A DNA stretch of 64,000 bases, from assembly GCF_003797185.1 (NCBI RefSeq), contig NZ_RKMH01000008.1, forward strand, positions 124,001-188,000, read 5' to 3'. The notes beneath the pieces are model-generated. The model did not search any database. It saw only the letters and a list, made by a program, of their open reading frames with translations, and was not told the DNA's origin. Both the position numbers and the translations under genes were made by a program. The DNA comes from Gordonia oryzae (GTDB lineage Bacteria; Actinomycetota; Actinomycetes; Mycobacteriales; Mycobacteriaceae). Below, one piece after another: positions 26,047-34,585 of this stretch; the stretch's first letter is position 1, and each line of letters starts with the position of its first letter.

Positions 26047-27144
26047 TCAACGGGCGAAACCCGCATCCCAGCGCGACACCAGTCCGGCTCCGGTAATGAG
26101 CGGCAGATCGAGTGCCGTCACCAGGCCCGGTTGCGCATCAACGACCGCGGCAACCGAATTCACCAATCTCATTGCGGTCACGATCATCCCCGACACGTTG
26201 TGATCGCCGTTCTCACCGTGGTGGGCCAACTCCACCGACATCTGTGGCTCACCGGAGATGGTGACGCGGTAGCAGCCATCACCGTCGACGGGACTCGGCC
26301 ACTGCGGACACTGCTCGGGGTGAGTGCGGGTGTAATGCTCGAGCACAATGCGGTCAACTCCGGCGACCTGGCCGACGACCTCGAAATGCAGTGCGGCCAT
26401 GGTTCCCGCGGGAATCTCCACCGACACGGTCGAGTAGTCGCGACCGGCCACGATGCGCTCATGTCGTTCGATGAGCGGCTCGTCGAGCGTGAGTCCGAGT
26501 CCGGCGGCGAGCTGGCGGACGACACTGCCCCACCCCATCGCGAGCACACCCGGCAACAGGAGCAGCGGAGTGGCGTCCATCGGCTGCCCGAAACCGAAGA
26601 TGTCACGCATGACCACCGGTTGGTAGTACGTCGAGTAGTCGGCGATCTCGAGGCATCGCACCTCGTCGATCCGTTGCGACAGGCTCGTCATCGACAGCGC
26701 CAGCACATCATTCGCGAATCCCGGGTCGATGCCATTGACGTGCAGGCTGGCCCCACCCGCTGCGCCCGCGGCAGCGATGCGATCGAGGAGCTTCTGATCG
26801 AGAATGCCCTGGGGGAACTGCAGCACCACCGGCCCGCTCGAGACCACGTTGACCCCCGCCTCGACGAAGGAGATGAGATCGTCGATCGCCTCGAAGATAC
26901 GGTCGTCGGTCATCGCGGTGTGCACAATGGCATCGGGCGCCAGCGCGAGCAGTGCGGCCCGGTCGTCGGTCGCGAGTACACCGAGGTCCCGGCCGAGACC
27001 CGCGAGTTCGCCCGCATCCTTACCCACCTTCGCCGGGTCCGAGACCCACACCCCGGCCAGTTCGAGGTCGGGATGGGCGTCGATCCCGGCAATCGCACGT
27101 CGACCGACGGCCCCGGTCGACCACTCCACCACTCGTAACGTCAC
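26047..27144 (-). CDS. dihydrodipicolinate reductase-like NAD(P)-dependent oxidoreductase
   Basis: The 365-residue protein starts MTLRVVEWSTGAVGRRAIAG, an N-terminal Rossmann nucleotide-binding loop. It belongs to the DapB-like/2,4-diaminopentanoate dehydrogenase group common in mycobacteria and relatives. It is not the lysine-pathway DapB; the substrate is unknown. A perfect KstR-type operator lies 11 bases upstream of its start, which suggests a role in steroid or related lipid metabolism. It is divergent from the GDPD gene. Confidence 0.75.
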   Translation of the reverse strand: MTLRVVEWSTGAVGRRAIAGIDAHPDLELAGVWVSDPAKVGKDAGELAGLGRDLGVLATDDRAALLALAPDAIVHTAMTDDRIFEAIDDLISFVEAGVNVVSSGPVVLQFPQGILDQKLLDRIAAAGAAGGASLHVNGIDPGFANDVLALSMTSLSQRIDEVRCLEIADYSTYYQPVVMRDIFGFGQPMDATPLLLLPGVLAMGWGSVVRQLAAGLGLTLDEPLIERHERIVAGRDYSTVSVEIPAGTMAALHFEVVGQVAGVDRIVLEHYTRTHPEQCPQWPSPVDGDGCYRVTISGEPQMSVELAHHGENGDHNVSGMIVTAMRLVNSVAAVVDAQPGLVTALDLPLITGAGLVSRWDAGFAR

Positions 27145-27154
27145 GAGCCAAACC

Positions 27155-27168
27155 TAGAACACGTTTCA
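27155..27168. promoter_or_regulatory. KstR-type operator upstream of the DapB-like gene
   Basis: TAGAACACGTTTCA matches all fixed positions of the KstR consensus TnnAACnnGTTnnA and sits between two divergent genes, closest to the minus-strand reductase. KstR represses cholesterol genes and is released by a steroid CoA thioester. Confidence 0.65.
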
Positions 27169-27217
27169 CTTTGTCGGACACGTTTTGGCCGACTGTCAAC
27201 GGTAGAGTGCGCCGACG

Positions 27218-28090
27218 ATGAGTACCGCTGAACCGATCGCCGTGACATCCAACGGCCACCGAACCCGACTGAAATGGCATCGCGCACGCAAACGCGCCGA
27301 CGACCCGCCCTTCACGCGCAGCAGAATCGTGGAGGGGATGGCCGTCGGCGCGAGCGTAGAGGTCGACCTGGTGATCCACGGGTCCGGCTCATCCGCGGCG
27401 CGCGGCTTCGCGATCCTGCACGACCGCGATCTGGCCGGCACGACGACGGGCTTCGGCGACGTCGCCGAAGCCCCTGCCGATTACCTGCGATCATTGTCCC
27501 TGCGCGACAACGACGGTCATCGGATCGACGAACCGGTGACGCTGCTCGACGAACTGGGCGGTCTGCTCACCGACATTCACCCGAAGGCGCTGCTGCAGTT
27601 GGATCTCAAGCAGTCCGCGCGCGACCTCGACGAGTCGATCGTGCGGGCCTTCGTCGGGGCGGTTACACCGTTCGCCGAACACGCGATTCTCTCGTGCGGC
27701 GATGCCGATGCGGTACGCATCCTCACCGATGCGGTACCGCGCCTGCGTGTAGGGTTCGACCCCTGTCATCACGGCGCGGTCGACCGGGTACGCAGGTGGC
27801 GCACCTATCGGCGTTTCGTCGACCATGCGGTCGCCGCTTCCCCTCGGGCCGAGGTGATCTACCTCGACCGACGGCTCGTGCTGACCGTCGCCGATCGGGG
27901 CACCGACCTCGTCGCAGCGTTCCACGCCGCCGGACGCGAGATCGACATCTACACCTTCGGCCGGGCCGACGACCCCGCCATCGACCGCGCTCTTGAGTTG
28001 CGCGCCGATGCGATCACTACCGACGACCCCCACGGCGTGGCCCAGCGGTTCGGTTCGGCGACAGGGGGTTCGGGCGTCAGCCGGCCTTGA
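27218..28090 (+). CDS. glycerophosphodiester phosphodiesterase-like protein
   Basis: The 290-residue protein fits the GDPD TIM-barrel family: VEVDLVIHG at the second strand, FAILHDRDLAGTTTGFGDVA with the catalytic His and the HD-R-L-TT pattern, and a late RADAITTDDPHGV. The usual first motif HRG is altered to HRAR, so activity should be tested before it is assumed. The substrates of the family are glycerophosphodiesters from phospholipids. No signal peptide is seen. Its end overlaps the next gene tail to tail. Confidence 0.72.
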   Translation: MSTAEPIAVTSNGHRTRLKWHRARKRADDPPFTRSRIVEGMAVGASVEVDLVIHGSGSSAARGFAILHDRDLAGTTTGFGDVAEAPADYLRSLSLRDNDGHRIDEPVTLLDELGGLLTDIHPKALLQLDLKQSARDLDESIVRAFVGAVTPFAEHAILSCGDADAVRILTDAVPRLRVGFDPCHHGAVDRVRRWRTYRRFVDHAVAASPRAEVIYLDRRLVLTVADRGTDLVAAFHAAGREIDIYTFGRADDPAIDRALELRADAITTDDPHGVAQRFGSATGGSGVSRP

Positions 28091-28925
28091 TCCACTCTGC
28101 GGTGGACGGCAGCATCACGAGGATCGCCGTGCCGATCGGGAAGATCAGACCGACGAAGCTGAGAACGCCGCCTCCGAAGCCACCGCTGACGCCGTTCTGA
28201 CTCAACGCAGACTCGACAGCCAGGCCCGCTATCGCCCCGATGATGCCGAACACGATCGTCACGCCACACCCCGCGGCGATCAGAATCCGGCCGATCATCT
28301 TGTGCCGCAACACCGCGACGCCACCCCAGATCAACAGCACGGCGAGCACCACATCGACGATCAGCTGCATCACAAGGATGCCGGTGTACCACCCGGGGAT
28401 CTGATCCACCTCGGTCGTCAGCGCTGAGATGGCGGCGATGACGGCGATCGCAGCGATGATCCCGACAATCGCCGAGACACCTCCGAGGAAGCTCAGGACG
28501 GCCGCAGCGATCGCGGTGCCACCCGAGGGCTTGGGCGTGTACGGATCGCCGTACGGGTTCTGGGGATAGGGAACGCCGGCTCCTGCGGGTTGCCCCCACA
28601 CCGGTTGCTGCCCATATGCGGGTTGCTGCCCATACGCAGGCTGCTGCCCATAGGTCGGCTGCTGCCCGTATGCAGGCTGGCCATACGGGCCGCCAGGCTG
28701 ACCGTACTCGGATGATCCGGCCGCAGGAGACTGCCCGACGCCGCCGTACACCGTCTTCTGGTCCCACGGAGACGATCCTGACGTCGCACCCGGGTTGGGC
28801 TGTTGACCGTACAACTGTTGGTCATACGGCTGCGACTGTTGGCCATACGGCTGTGACTGTTGGCCATACGGCTGCGACTGTTGGCCATACGGCTGTGATC
28901 CCGAGTCGTCCTGCGGAGTGGTCAT
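28077..28925 (-). CDS. Tyr/Gly/Gln-repeat N-terminal, four-helix membrane protein
   Basis: From the ATG at 28925 (GGAG upstream) the product has 282 residues. The first 130 are repeats of QPYGQQS and YGQQPA, low-complexity and disordered. Then come a Pro-rich hinge (DPYTPKPSGG) and about four membrane helices (e.g. IVGIIAAIAVIAAISAL, LIVDVVLAVLLIWGGVAVL). No enzyme motif is present. It shares its architecture with 4963-5682 but not obvious sequence. Such tailed membrane proteins are common in mycolata; function unknown. Confidence 0.72.
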   Translation of the reverse strand: MTTPQDDSGSQPYGQQSQPYGQQSQPYGQQSQPYDQQLYGQQPNPGATSGSSPWDQKTVYGGVGQSPAAGSSEYGQPGGPYGQPAYGQQPTYGQQPAYGQQPAYGQQPVWGQPAGAGVPYPQNPYGDPYTPKPSGGTAIAAAVLSFLGGVSAIVGIIAAIAVIAAISALTTEVDQIPGWYTGILVMQLIVDVVLAVLLIWGGVAVLRHKMIGRILIAAGCGVTIVFGIIGAIAGLAVESALSQNGVSGGFGGGVLSFVGLIFPIGTAILVMLPSTAEWIKAG

Positions 28926-29024
28926 GAAGGTGCCGCCCTTTCTCCTCGATGCCCCAGATCTCACGTCCAGACACCGCGTAACGAGTGATCACCCGAGCAT
29001 ACGGGTATGTCTCGGCCAGCTCAC

Positions 29025-31316
29025 TCAGCCGAACAACGCAGGCAGTGTTCCCTCGTAAGCGGTGCGCAGTTCCTCGAGGGTGACCTCGAACTGGTCCTGC
29101 ACACTCACCGAATCGCTGCCCTGATCGACGACGCCGATGCGGGTCCACGGCATGCCCCGGGCGTCGAGCATCGCAACGAAACGCGACTCCTCGGTGCGCG
29201 GCACCGCCACCAACACCCGACCGGTCGACTCGGAGAACAGCCAGACGAACGGATCGGCACCCTCGGGCAGCAACACCCGGCAGCCGGTCTCGCCGGCGAG
29301 CGCCGACTCGACGACGGTCTGGATCAGCCCACCCTCGGAGAGGTCATGGGCAGCAGAGACCAGGCCGTCGCGGGACGCGGCGGTGAGGATGTCGCCGAGC
29401 AGCTTCTCGTGGTCGAGGTCGACCTCCGGCGCCACTCCCCCGAGGTGATCATGGGCGACCTGCGCCCAGATCGAGCCGTCGAACTCGTCCCGGGTCCGTC
29501 CGAGCAGGATGAGTGTCTCGCCGGGCTCGGTGCCGAATCCGGTGGGGATGCGGCGCCGGACGTCGTCGATCACGCCTAGCACGCCGACCACCGGTGTCGG
29601 CAGGATCGCCGTGGCGCCGGTCTGGTTGTAAAAGCTGACGTTGCCACCGGTCACGGGGATACCGAGCTGCGCGCATCCGTCGGCCAGACCGCGAACCGCT
29701 TGCTGGAACTGCCACATCACCGCAGGGTCTTCGGGTGACCCGAAGTTGAGGCAGTTGGTGACGGCCTTCGGCGTCGCACCGGATGTGGCGACGTTGCGAT
29801 AGGCCTCGGCGAGCGCGAGTTGCGCGCCGCGATAGGGGTCGAGATAGGTGTAACGGCCCGACGCGTCGGTGGCCAGCGCGATCCCACGGCCGGTGCGCTC
29901 GTCGATCCGGATCATTCCGGAGTCGGCATTCTCGGCGAGCACGGTATTGCCACGCACGTACCGGTCGTACTGCTCGGTGATGAACTTGCGGCTGCACAGC
30001 GCGGGCGAGGCCAACATCGTCAACAGGGTCCCGCGCAGTTCGTCCGGTGTCGACGGCCGAGCCAGTGACGCGGCGCCGTCGGCGATGACCTCGTCCTGCC
30101 ACTCCGGTCGGGCGAGGGGCCGCTCATAGACCGGCCCGTCGTGGGCGACGGTGCGCGGCGGCACGTCGACGACGGTCTCACCGTTCCAGGTGATCTCCAG
30201 GTGATCGCCGTCGGTGACCTCCCCGATGACCGTCGCCAGCACGTCCCACTTGCGGCACACCGCCAGGAAGGCATCCACATTCTCCGGCGTGACCACCGCG
30301 CACATGCGTTCCTGGGATTCGCTCGAGAGCACCTCTGCCGGCGTCATGCCGACCGCACGCATGGGCACCTTCTCCAGCTCGATCCGCATACCGCCGTCGC
30401 CGGCAGCAGCCAATTCTGAGGTGGCACAAGACAATCCGGCGCCGCCGAGATCTTGGATACCCACCACCAGCCCCGCGTGGTAGAGCTCCAGGCAGCATTC
30501 GATGAGCACCTTCTCGGTGAACGGGTCCCCGACCTGCACGCTCGGGAGTTTCTTGCGATTCGGCCCGGCCTCCCCCGAATCGTCGAAGGTCTCCGACGCC
30601 AGCACCGACACACCGCCGATGCCGTCGAGCCCGGTACGCGCACCGAACAGGATGATCTTGTTGCCCGCGCCGCTGGCGAACGCCAGGTGCAGATCCTCGG
30701 TGCGCAGCACACCTGCACACAGCGCGTTGACGAGCGGGTTGCCTGCGTAGCTGGCGTCGAAGACAGTCTCGCCGCCGACGTTCGGCAGGCCCAGCGAATT
30801 ACCGTAGCCACCGACCCCACGCACCACGCCATCGACGACCCGCCGGGTATCGGGGGCGTCGGCAGGGCCAAAGCGCAGTTGGTCCATCACCGCGATCGGA
30901 CGCGCACCCATTGCCATGATGTCGCGCACGATGCCGCCGACGCCGGTCGCCGCACCCTGGTAGGGCTCGACGTAACTCGGGTGATTATGCGATTCGACCT
31001 TGAAGGTCACCGCCCAGCCGTCGCCCACGTCGACGACGCCGGCGTTCTCACCGATCCCGGCGAGCATCCCGGCCCGCATCTCGTCGGTGGTGGTCTCCCC
31101 GAAGTACCGCAGATGCACCTTCGAGGACTTGTACGAGCAATGCTCGGACCACATCACCGAGTACATCGCCAGCTCAGCATCGGTGGGTCGGCGTCCGAGG
31201 ATCTCGCGGATGCGGTCGTACTCGTCGTCCTTGAGACCGAGTTCACGGTAGGGCTGGGGATGATCGGGGGACTGGGCGGCTGCGGAGACGGTGTCCACAT
31301 GAGTCTGATCGCTCAC
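29025..31316 (-). CDS. purL: phosphoribosylformylglycinamidine synthase II
   Basis: PurL converts FGAR to FGAM using ammonia delivered from PurQ. The protein (763 residues from the GTG at 31316) shows [15 protein letters not shown], the [13 protein letters not shown] site and [11 protein letters not shown]. The length is that of the small, PurQ/PurS-dependent form. The upstream in-frame start at 31367 is a weaker choice. It lies apart from purFM in the same neighbourhood, as Rv0803 does. Confidence 0.95.
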   Translation of the reverse strand: MSDQTHVDTVSAAAQSPDHPQPYRELGLKDDEYDRIREILGRRPTDAELAMYSVMWSEHCSYKSSKVHLRYFGETTTDEMRAGMLAGIGENAGVVDVGDGWAVTFKVESHNHPSYVEPYQGAATGVGGIVRDIMAMGARPIAVMDQLRFGPADAPDTRRVVDGVVRGVGGYGNSLGLPNVGGETVFDASYAGNPLVNALCAGVLRTEDLHLAFASGAGNKIILFGARTGLDGIGGVSVLASETFDDSGEAGPNRKKLPSVQVGDPFTEKVLIECCLELYHAGLVVGIQDLGGAGLSCATSELAAAGDGGMRIELEKVPMRAVGMTPAEVLSSESQERMCAVVTPENVDAFLAVCRKWDVLATVIGEVTDGDHLEITWNGETVVDVPPRTVAHDGPVYERPLARPEWQDEVIADGAASLARPSTPDELRGTLLTMLASPALCSRKFITEQYDRYVRGNTVLAENADSGMIRIDERTGRGIALATDASGRYTYLDPYRGAQLALAEAYRNVATSGATPKAVTNCLNFGSPEDPAVMWQFQQAVRGLADGCAQLGIPVTGGNVSFYNQTGATAILPTPVVGVLGVIDDVRRRIPTGFGTEPGETLILLGRTRDEFDGSIWAQVAHDHLGGVAPEVDLDHEKLLGDILTAASRDGLVSAAHDLSEGGLIQTVVESALAGETGCRVLLPEGADPFVWLFSESTGRVLVAVPRTEESRFVAMLDARGMPWTRIGVVDQGSDSVSVQDQFEVTLEELRTAYEGTLPALFG

Positions 31317-31457
31317 CCGGCCATGATAGACGTGGACAACGCAGCCTCGTGAGTCCACACAATCCACAGGCAGCGAGGGTATTGGTGTACGTCATCTCCC
31401 CGTGACGCACGCCACCGATTAGGCTCCCCACAGGGTCCGAAGCGGGGGGAGTTCTCG

Positions 31458-33251
31458 ATGGTCGACGTCGGCAGGGCACGACAACTGTTCGAACTCGGCG
31501 TGCTGTCGATGGGTATTGCGGTCGAGGGCACCGATCCGGTGGACAACCCGCAGCAGGCGGCACTCGCCTTCACTCGTGCGAGCGAGTGGGACCCGGGCAT
31601 GGCCGACGCCTGGATCGGCCGTCTCGCGTGCGGACCGGCGGCCATCGGTACGGGCGATGCGGTCAACGAGGCGCTGCTCGCGGTGTATCGCCACCGCGAT
31701 GCGATCGGTCGCGAACAGCGCCGTCTCGGGCTGCCGCCGGGACTTCTCGTCGGCCGCTGGTACACCGGGATGTTCATCGACTATCCACTCGTCGACGCCG
31801 ACCACGCCGTCGCCGCGTACGCCGCCACCCTCATCCGCGGACACGATCTCGCCGGGGCCGCCGAGGTCCTGTCACAGATCACCGGCGACGCACCGATCGC
31901 CGAGTTCATGACAGGCGTGCTGCACTTCTCGGCGCAGCGCTGGCCCGATGTCCTGACCGCACTGGGGCGAACCGACTCCTGGGCCGACGAGTATCTGGGC
32001 AGCGCCGCCGACTACATGTGCGGCAGCGCGTGCGTGCAGCTGGGCATGTTCACCGAGGGGCTGCGCCGACTGCAGCGGGCCATCGACGGCCCGATCCCCT
32101 CCTGCGCGACCCGGGCGCTGTTCGCTCTCGGGCTCGCCCGGCGGGAGACCGGACAGGAGGATCAGGCCCGCGCGGCATTCGAGCAGGCATTCTCCCGGGA
32201 TCCGACGTTCACCGCGGCCGCCGACGCGATGCGCAGCCAAACTCTGCGGCTGACCGTAACGAGCACCGAGGAGATCGCGGCGCGGGCCAACATGTGGGAC
32301 CCGGCGTCGATACTCCGCACCGACGCCCCGGCCGCGGCCGACAGCGACGAACTCGTCGCCCGTGCGCAACGGGAACTCGACGCGCAGATCGGTCTGGATT
32401 CGGTCAAAGAACAAGTGGCCAAACTGAAGTCGGCGGCGACACTGGCCCGGATCCGGGCCGATCGCGGGCTGTCGACGTCGGCACGCAGCCTGCATCTCGC
32501 CTTTACCGGGCCACCGGGAACCGGTAAGACAACGATCGCCCGGGTGATCGCCACGCTCTACTGCGGGCTCGGATTCATCAAGTCCGACAAGGTGGTCGAG
32601 GCGACCCGGCGTGACCTGGTCGGTGAGCACCTCGGCTCCACCGCGATCAAGACGTCAACGCTGATCGACTCCGCGATGGACGGTGTGCTATTCATCGACG
32701 AGGCGTACACGCTGATCCAACAAGGCCTTTCCGGTGGTGACGCCTTCGGTCGGGAGGCCGTGGACACCCTGCTCGCGCGAATGGAAGACGACCGCGACCG
32801 GCTGGTGGTCATCATCGCCGGCTACGATGCCGAGATCGACCGCTTCCTCGCCGCCAACGAGGGGTTGGGCTCGCGCTTCGCCCGTCGCGTCCGGTTCGAG
32901 TCCTACACTCCGAGCGAGCTGGCCCGCATCGGCGAGTTCCTGGCCGCGCAACGGGATTCGATCCTCACGCCGGAAGCGATGGCCGAGCTCGAGCAGGGCT
33001 GCACACCGCTATATCACGATGTGCGCCAGGGCCCCGGCGGAACACAGCGGGCCACCGACCTCGCCGGCAACGGCCGGTTCATCCGCAACATCATCGAGGC
33101 CGCAGAGGAAGAACGTGAGGTGCGCCTGTCGGCGGGCGGCGATCTGGAGAACCTCACCCACGACGAACTGATGCGGATTGAGATCGCCGACCTGCGTGCC
33201 GCGCTGAACTCGGTGCTGTCGGGGCTGGCATCGGCAAAAACTCTCCGATGA
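31458..33251 (+). CDS. EccA-like AAA+ ATPase of type VII secretion, orphan
   Basis: The 597-residue protein has an alpha-helical TPR-like N-terminal domain (about 1-280) and a CbbX-type AAA+ domain: Walker A GPPGTGKT at 351-358 and Walker B VLFIDEAY at 409-416, with LGSRFARRVRF nearby. That is the plan of EccA, the cytosolic ATPase that assists ESX substrates. No other ESX gene (eccB/C/D/E, esx, mycP) is visible around it, so it stands alone. It could serve a distant ESX locus or another process. A lipoprotein gene follows 31 bases on. Confidence 0.8.
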   Translation: MVDVGRARQLFELGVLSMGIAVEGTDPVDNPQQAALAFTRASEWDPGMADAWIGRLACGPAAIGTGDAVNEALLAVYRHRDAIGREQRRLGLPPGLLVGRWYTGMFIDYPLVDADHAVAAYAATLIRGHDLAGAAEVLSQITGDAPIAEFMTGVLHFSAQRWPDVLTALGRTDSWADEYLGSAADYMCGSACVQLGMFTEGLRRLQRAIDGPIPSCATRALFALGLARRETGQEDQARAAFEQAFSRDPTFTAAADAMRSQTLRLTVTSTEEIAARANMWDPASILRTDAPAAADSDELVARAQRELDAQIGLDSVKEQVAKLKSAATLARIRADRGLSTSARSLHLAFTGPPGTGKTTIARVIATLYCGLGFIKSDKVVEATRRDLVGEHLGSTAIKTSTLIDSAMDGVLFIDEAYTLIQQGLSGGDAFGREAVDTLLARMEDDRDRLVVIIAGYDAEIDRFLAANEGLGSRFARRVRFESYTPSELARIGEFLAAQRDSILTPEAMAELEQGCTPLYHDVRQGPGGTQRATDLAGNGRFIRNIIEAAEEEREVRLSAGGDLENLTHDELMRIEIADLRAALNSVLSGLASAKTLR

Positions 33252-33282
33252 ACCCCGAGTCACCCATGAGTACCGAGTCACT

Positions 33283-33732
33283 ATGAGTACACGCCGAATC
33301 CGAGTGGTCACCATCTCGCTGGCCGCGGTGGTGTTCGCGGCGGTCCCCGCGTGCACCGTCAGCGGCGACCCGGTGGCCGACCCGGCCGCCGCGTCGATCT
33401 CCACGACGACCACCGACCCCGACGCCACCACCGACTCCCCCGATCCCGACGACTCCACGGCTCCCGATGCGACAGAACCGGATGCCACCCAGCCCGATTC
33501 GAGCACCGAAGCGCCGATCAGCGACGTGCCCGCGCCACCGAACTCGACGACGATGACGTGCCGCCAGTTCGTGACGCTGGATCGGTCGACGCAGGCGGCG
33601 GTGTTGCGCGCCAACGGCGCCACCGCCGACGACACCCGACTCGGGGTGGTCATCGACATTTACACCGCCGTGTGTCCCGGCTACCCCGATGCGCTGATCG
33701 CCGACCTCGTCGCCGGACGCCTACCGAACTGA
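33283..33732 (+). CDS. small secreted lipoprotein with Thr/Asp/Pro-rich linker
   Basis: The 149-residue precursor has a signal peptide with lipobox VPAC, then about 60 residues rich in Asp, Thr, Ser and Pro (disordered, perhaps wall-spanning), then a short folded end with two cysteines (TMTCRQF and YTAVCPGY) likely to form a disulfide. It resembles small mycobacterial exported proteins of the DUF732/HdeA-like kind, but the family is not certain. It follows the EccA-like gene closely. Confidence 0.7.
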   Translation: MSTRRIRVVTISLAAVVFAAVPACTVSGDPVADPAAASISTTTTDPDATTDSPDPDDSTAPDATEPDATQPDSSTEAPISDVPAPPNSTTMTCRQFVTLDRSTQAAVLRANGATADDTRLGVVIDIYTAVCPGYPDALIADLVAGRLPN

Positions 33733-33759
33733 CCCTGGGGCGCGACCCGCCGGGGGTTC

Positions 33760-34521
33760 TCAGCTCGCAGACGTCACCGCGATGATCCGTTCGGTGAGCT
33801 CTGGTCGGCAGATCACCAAGTCGGGCAAGTAGGTGTCGTCGCGGTTGTAGGCCAGCGACGAGCCGTCGATCCGGCCGCACCACAAGCCTTTTGCCTGTGC
33901 CACGGCGACCGGCGCCGCCGAATCCCACTCGTACTGGCCACCGGCGTGCACGTAGGCATCGGCCTCACCGCGCACCACGGCCATCGCCTTGGCGCCTGCC
34001 GATCCCATCGACAACACCTCGCCGCCGATCGCGTCGGCCACCGGCTGCGAGAACGCCGGGGGCCGTGAGCCACTCACCACCACCCGCGGCAGCTCGCCCT
34101 TCGGGGTACTCGCCAGCCCGTCGGTGGGCGTGATCGGGAGGTCGTCGTCGACATAGGTGACCGCCAACGCAGGCAGGGCCACGGCCCCCGCGATCAGTGT
34201 GCCGCCACCATCGGCCGACCACAGCGCCACATGGACAGCCCAGTCGGCGTGTCCGTGCATGCCGTATTCGCGGGTGCCGTCGACCGGGTCGACGATCCAC
34301 ACGCGCTGCGCACCCAATCGCGACTTGTCGTCGGCGGACTCCTCCGAGAGCACCGCATCATCTGGCCGTTCCTCGGCCAGACGGCGCATCAGCAGGTCGT
34401 TGGAGCGCAGGTCCCCCGCCTTGCCGAGGTCTTTGCCCGTCAAGCCACTCGTTGCGCGAAGCTCAAGCAGCAGATGCCCTGCGGCCGTTGCCAACTCACC
34501 TGCGAGTGCTCGATCGTCCAT
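33760..34521 (-). CDS. cysQ: 3'(2'),5'-bisphosphate nucleotidase CysQ
   Basis: CysQ hydrolyses PAP, the by-product of PAPS use, to AMP. The 253-residue protein (ATG 34521) has the Li+-sensitive phosphatase motifs: SEES, DPVDGTREY and WDSAAPVAVA, which bind two or three metals. It lies 64 bases after cysNC on the same strand, so sulfate activation and PAP removal are grouped. The longer frame upstream was not used. It corresponds to Rv2131c type CysQ. Confidence 0.88.
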   Translation of the reverse strand: MDDRALAGELATAAGHLLLELRATSGLTGKDLGKAGDLRSNDLLMRRLAEERPDDAVLSEESADDKSRLGAQRVWIVDPVDGTREYGMHGHADWAVHVALWSADGGGTLIAGAVALPALAVTYVDDDLPITPTDGLASTPKGELPRVVVSGSRPPAFSQPVADAIGGEVLSMGSAGAKAMAVVRGEADAYVHAGGQYEWDSAAPVAVAQAKGLWCGRIDGSSLAYNRDDTYLPDLVICRPELTERIIAVTSAS

Positions 34522-34585
34522 CCTCGTCTCCCATGTTCGATTCCTCGATCGGCCCGCGACGTCCCCGCTGGCCACGACCTGAGCA

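Noticed and set aside
27750-27766. GGGTTCGACCCCT resembling a tRNA T-arm
   Set aside because: It lies inside the GDPD reading frame and no acceptor or anticodon stems match around it; no tRNA or rRNA gene was found in the window.
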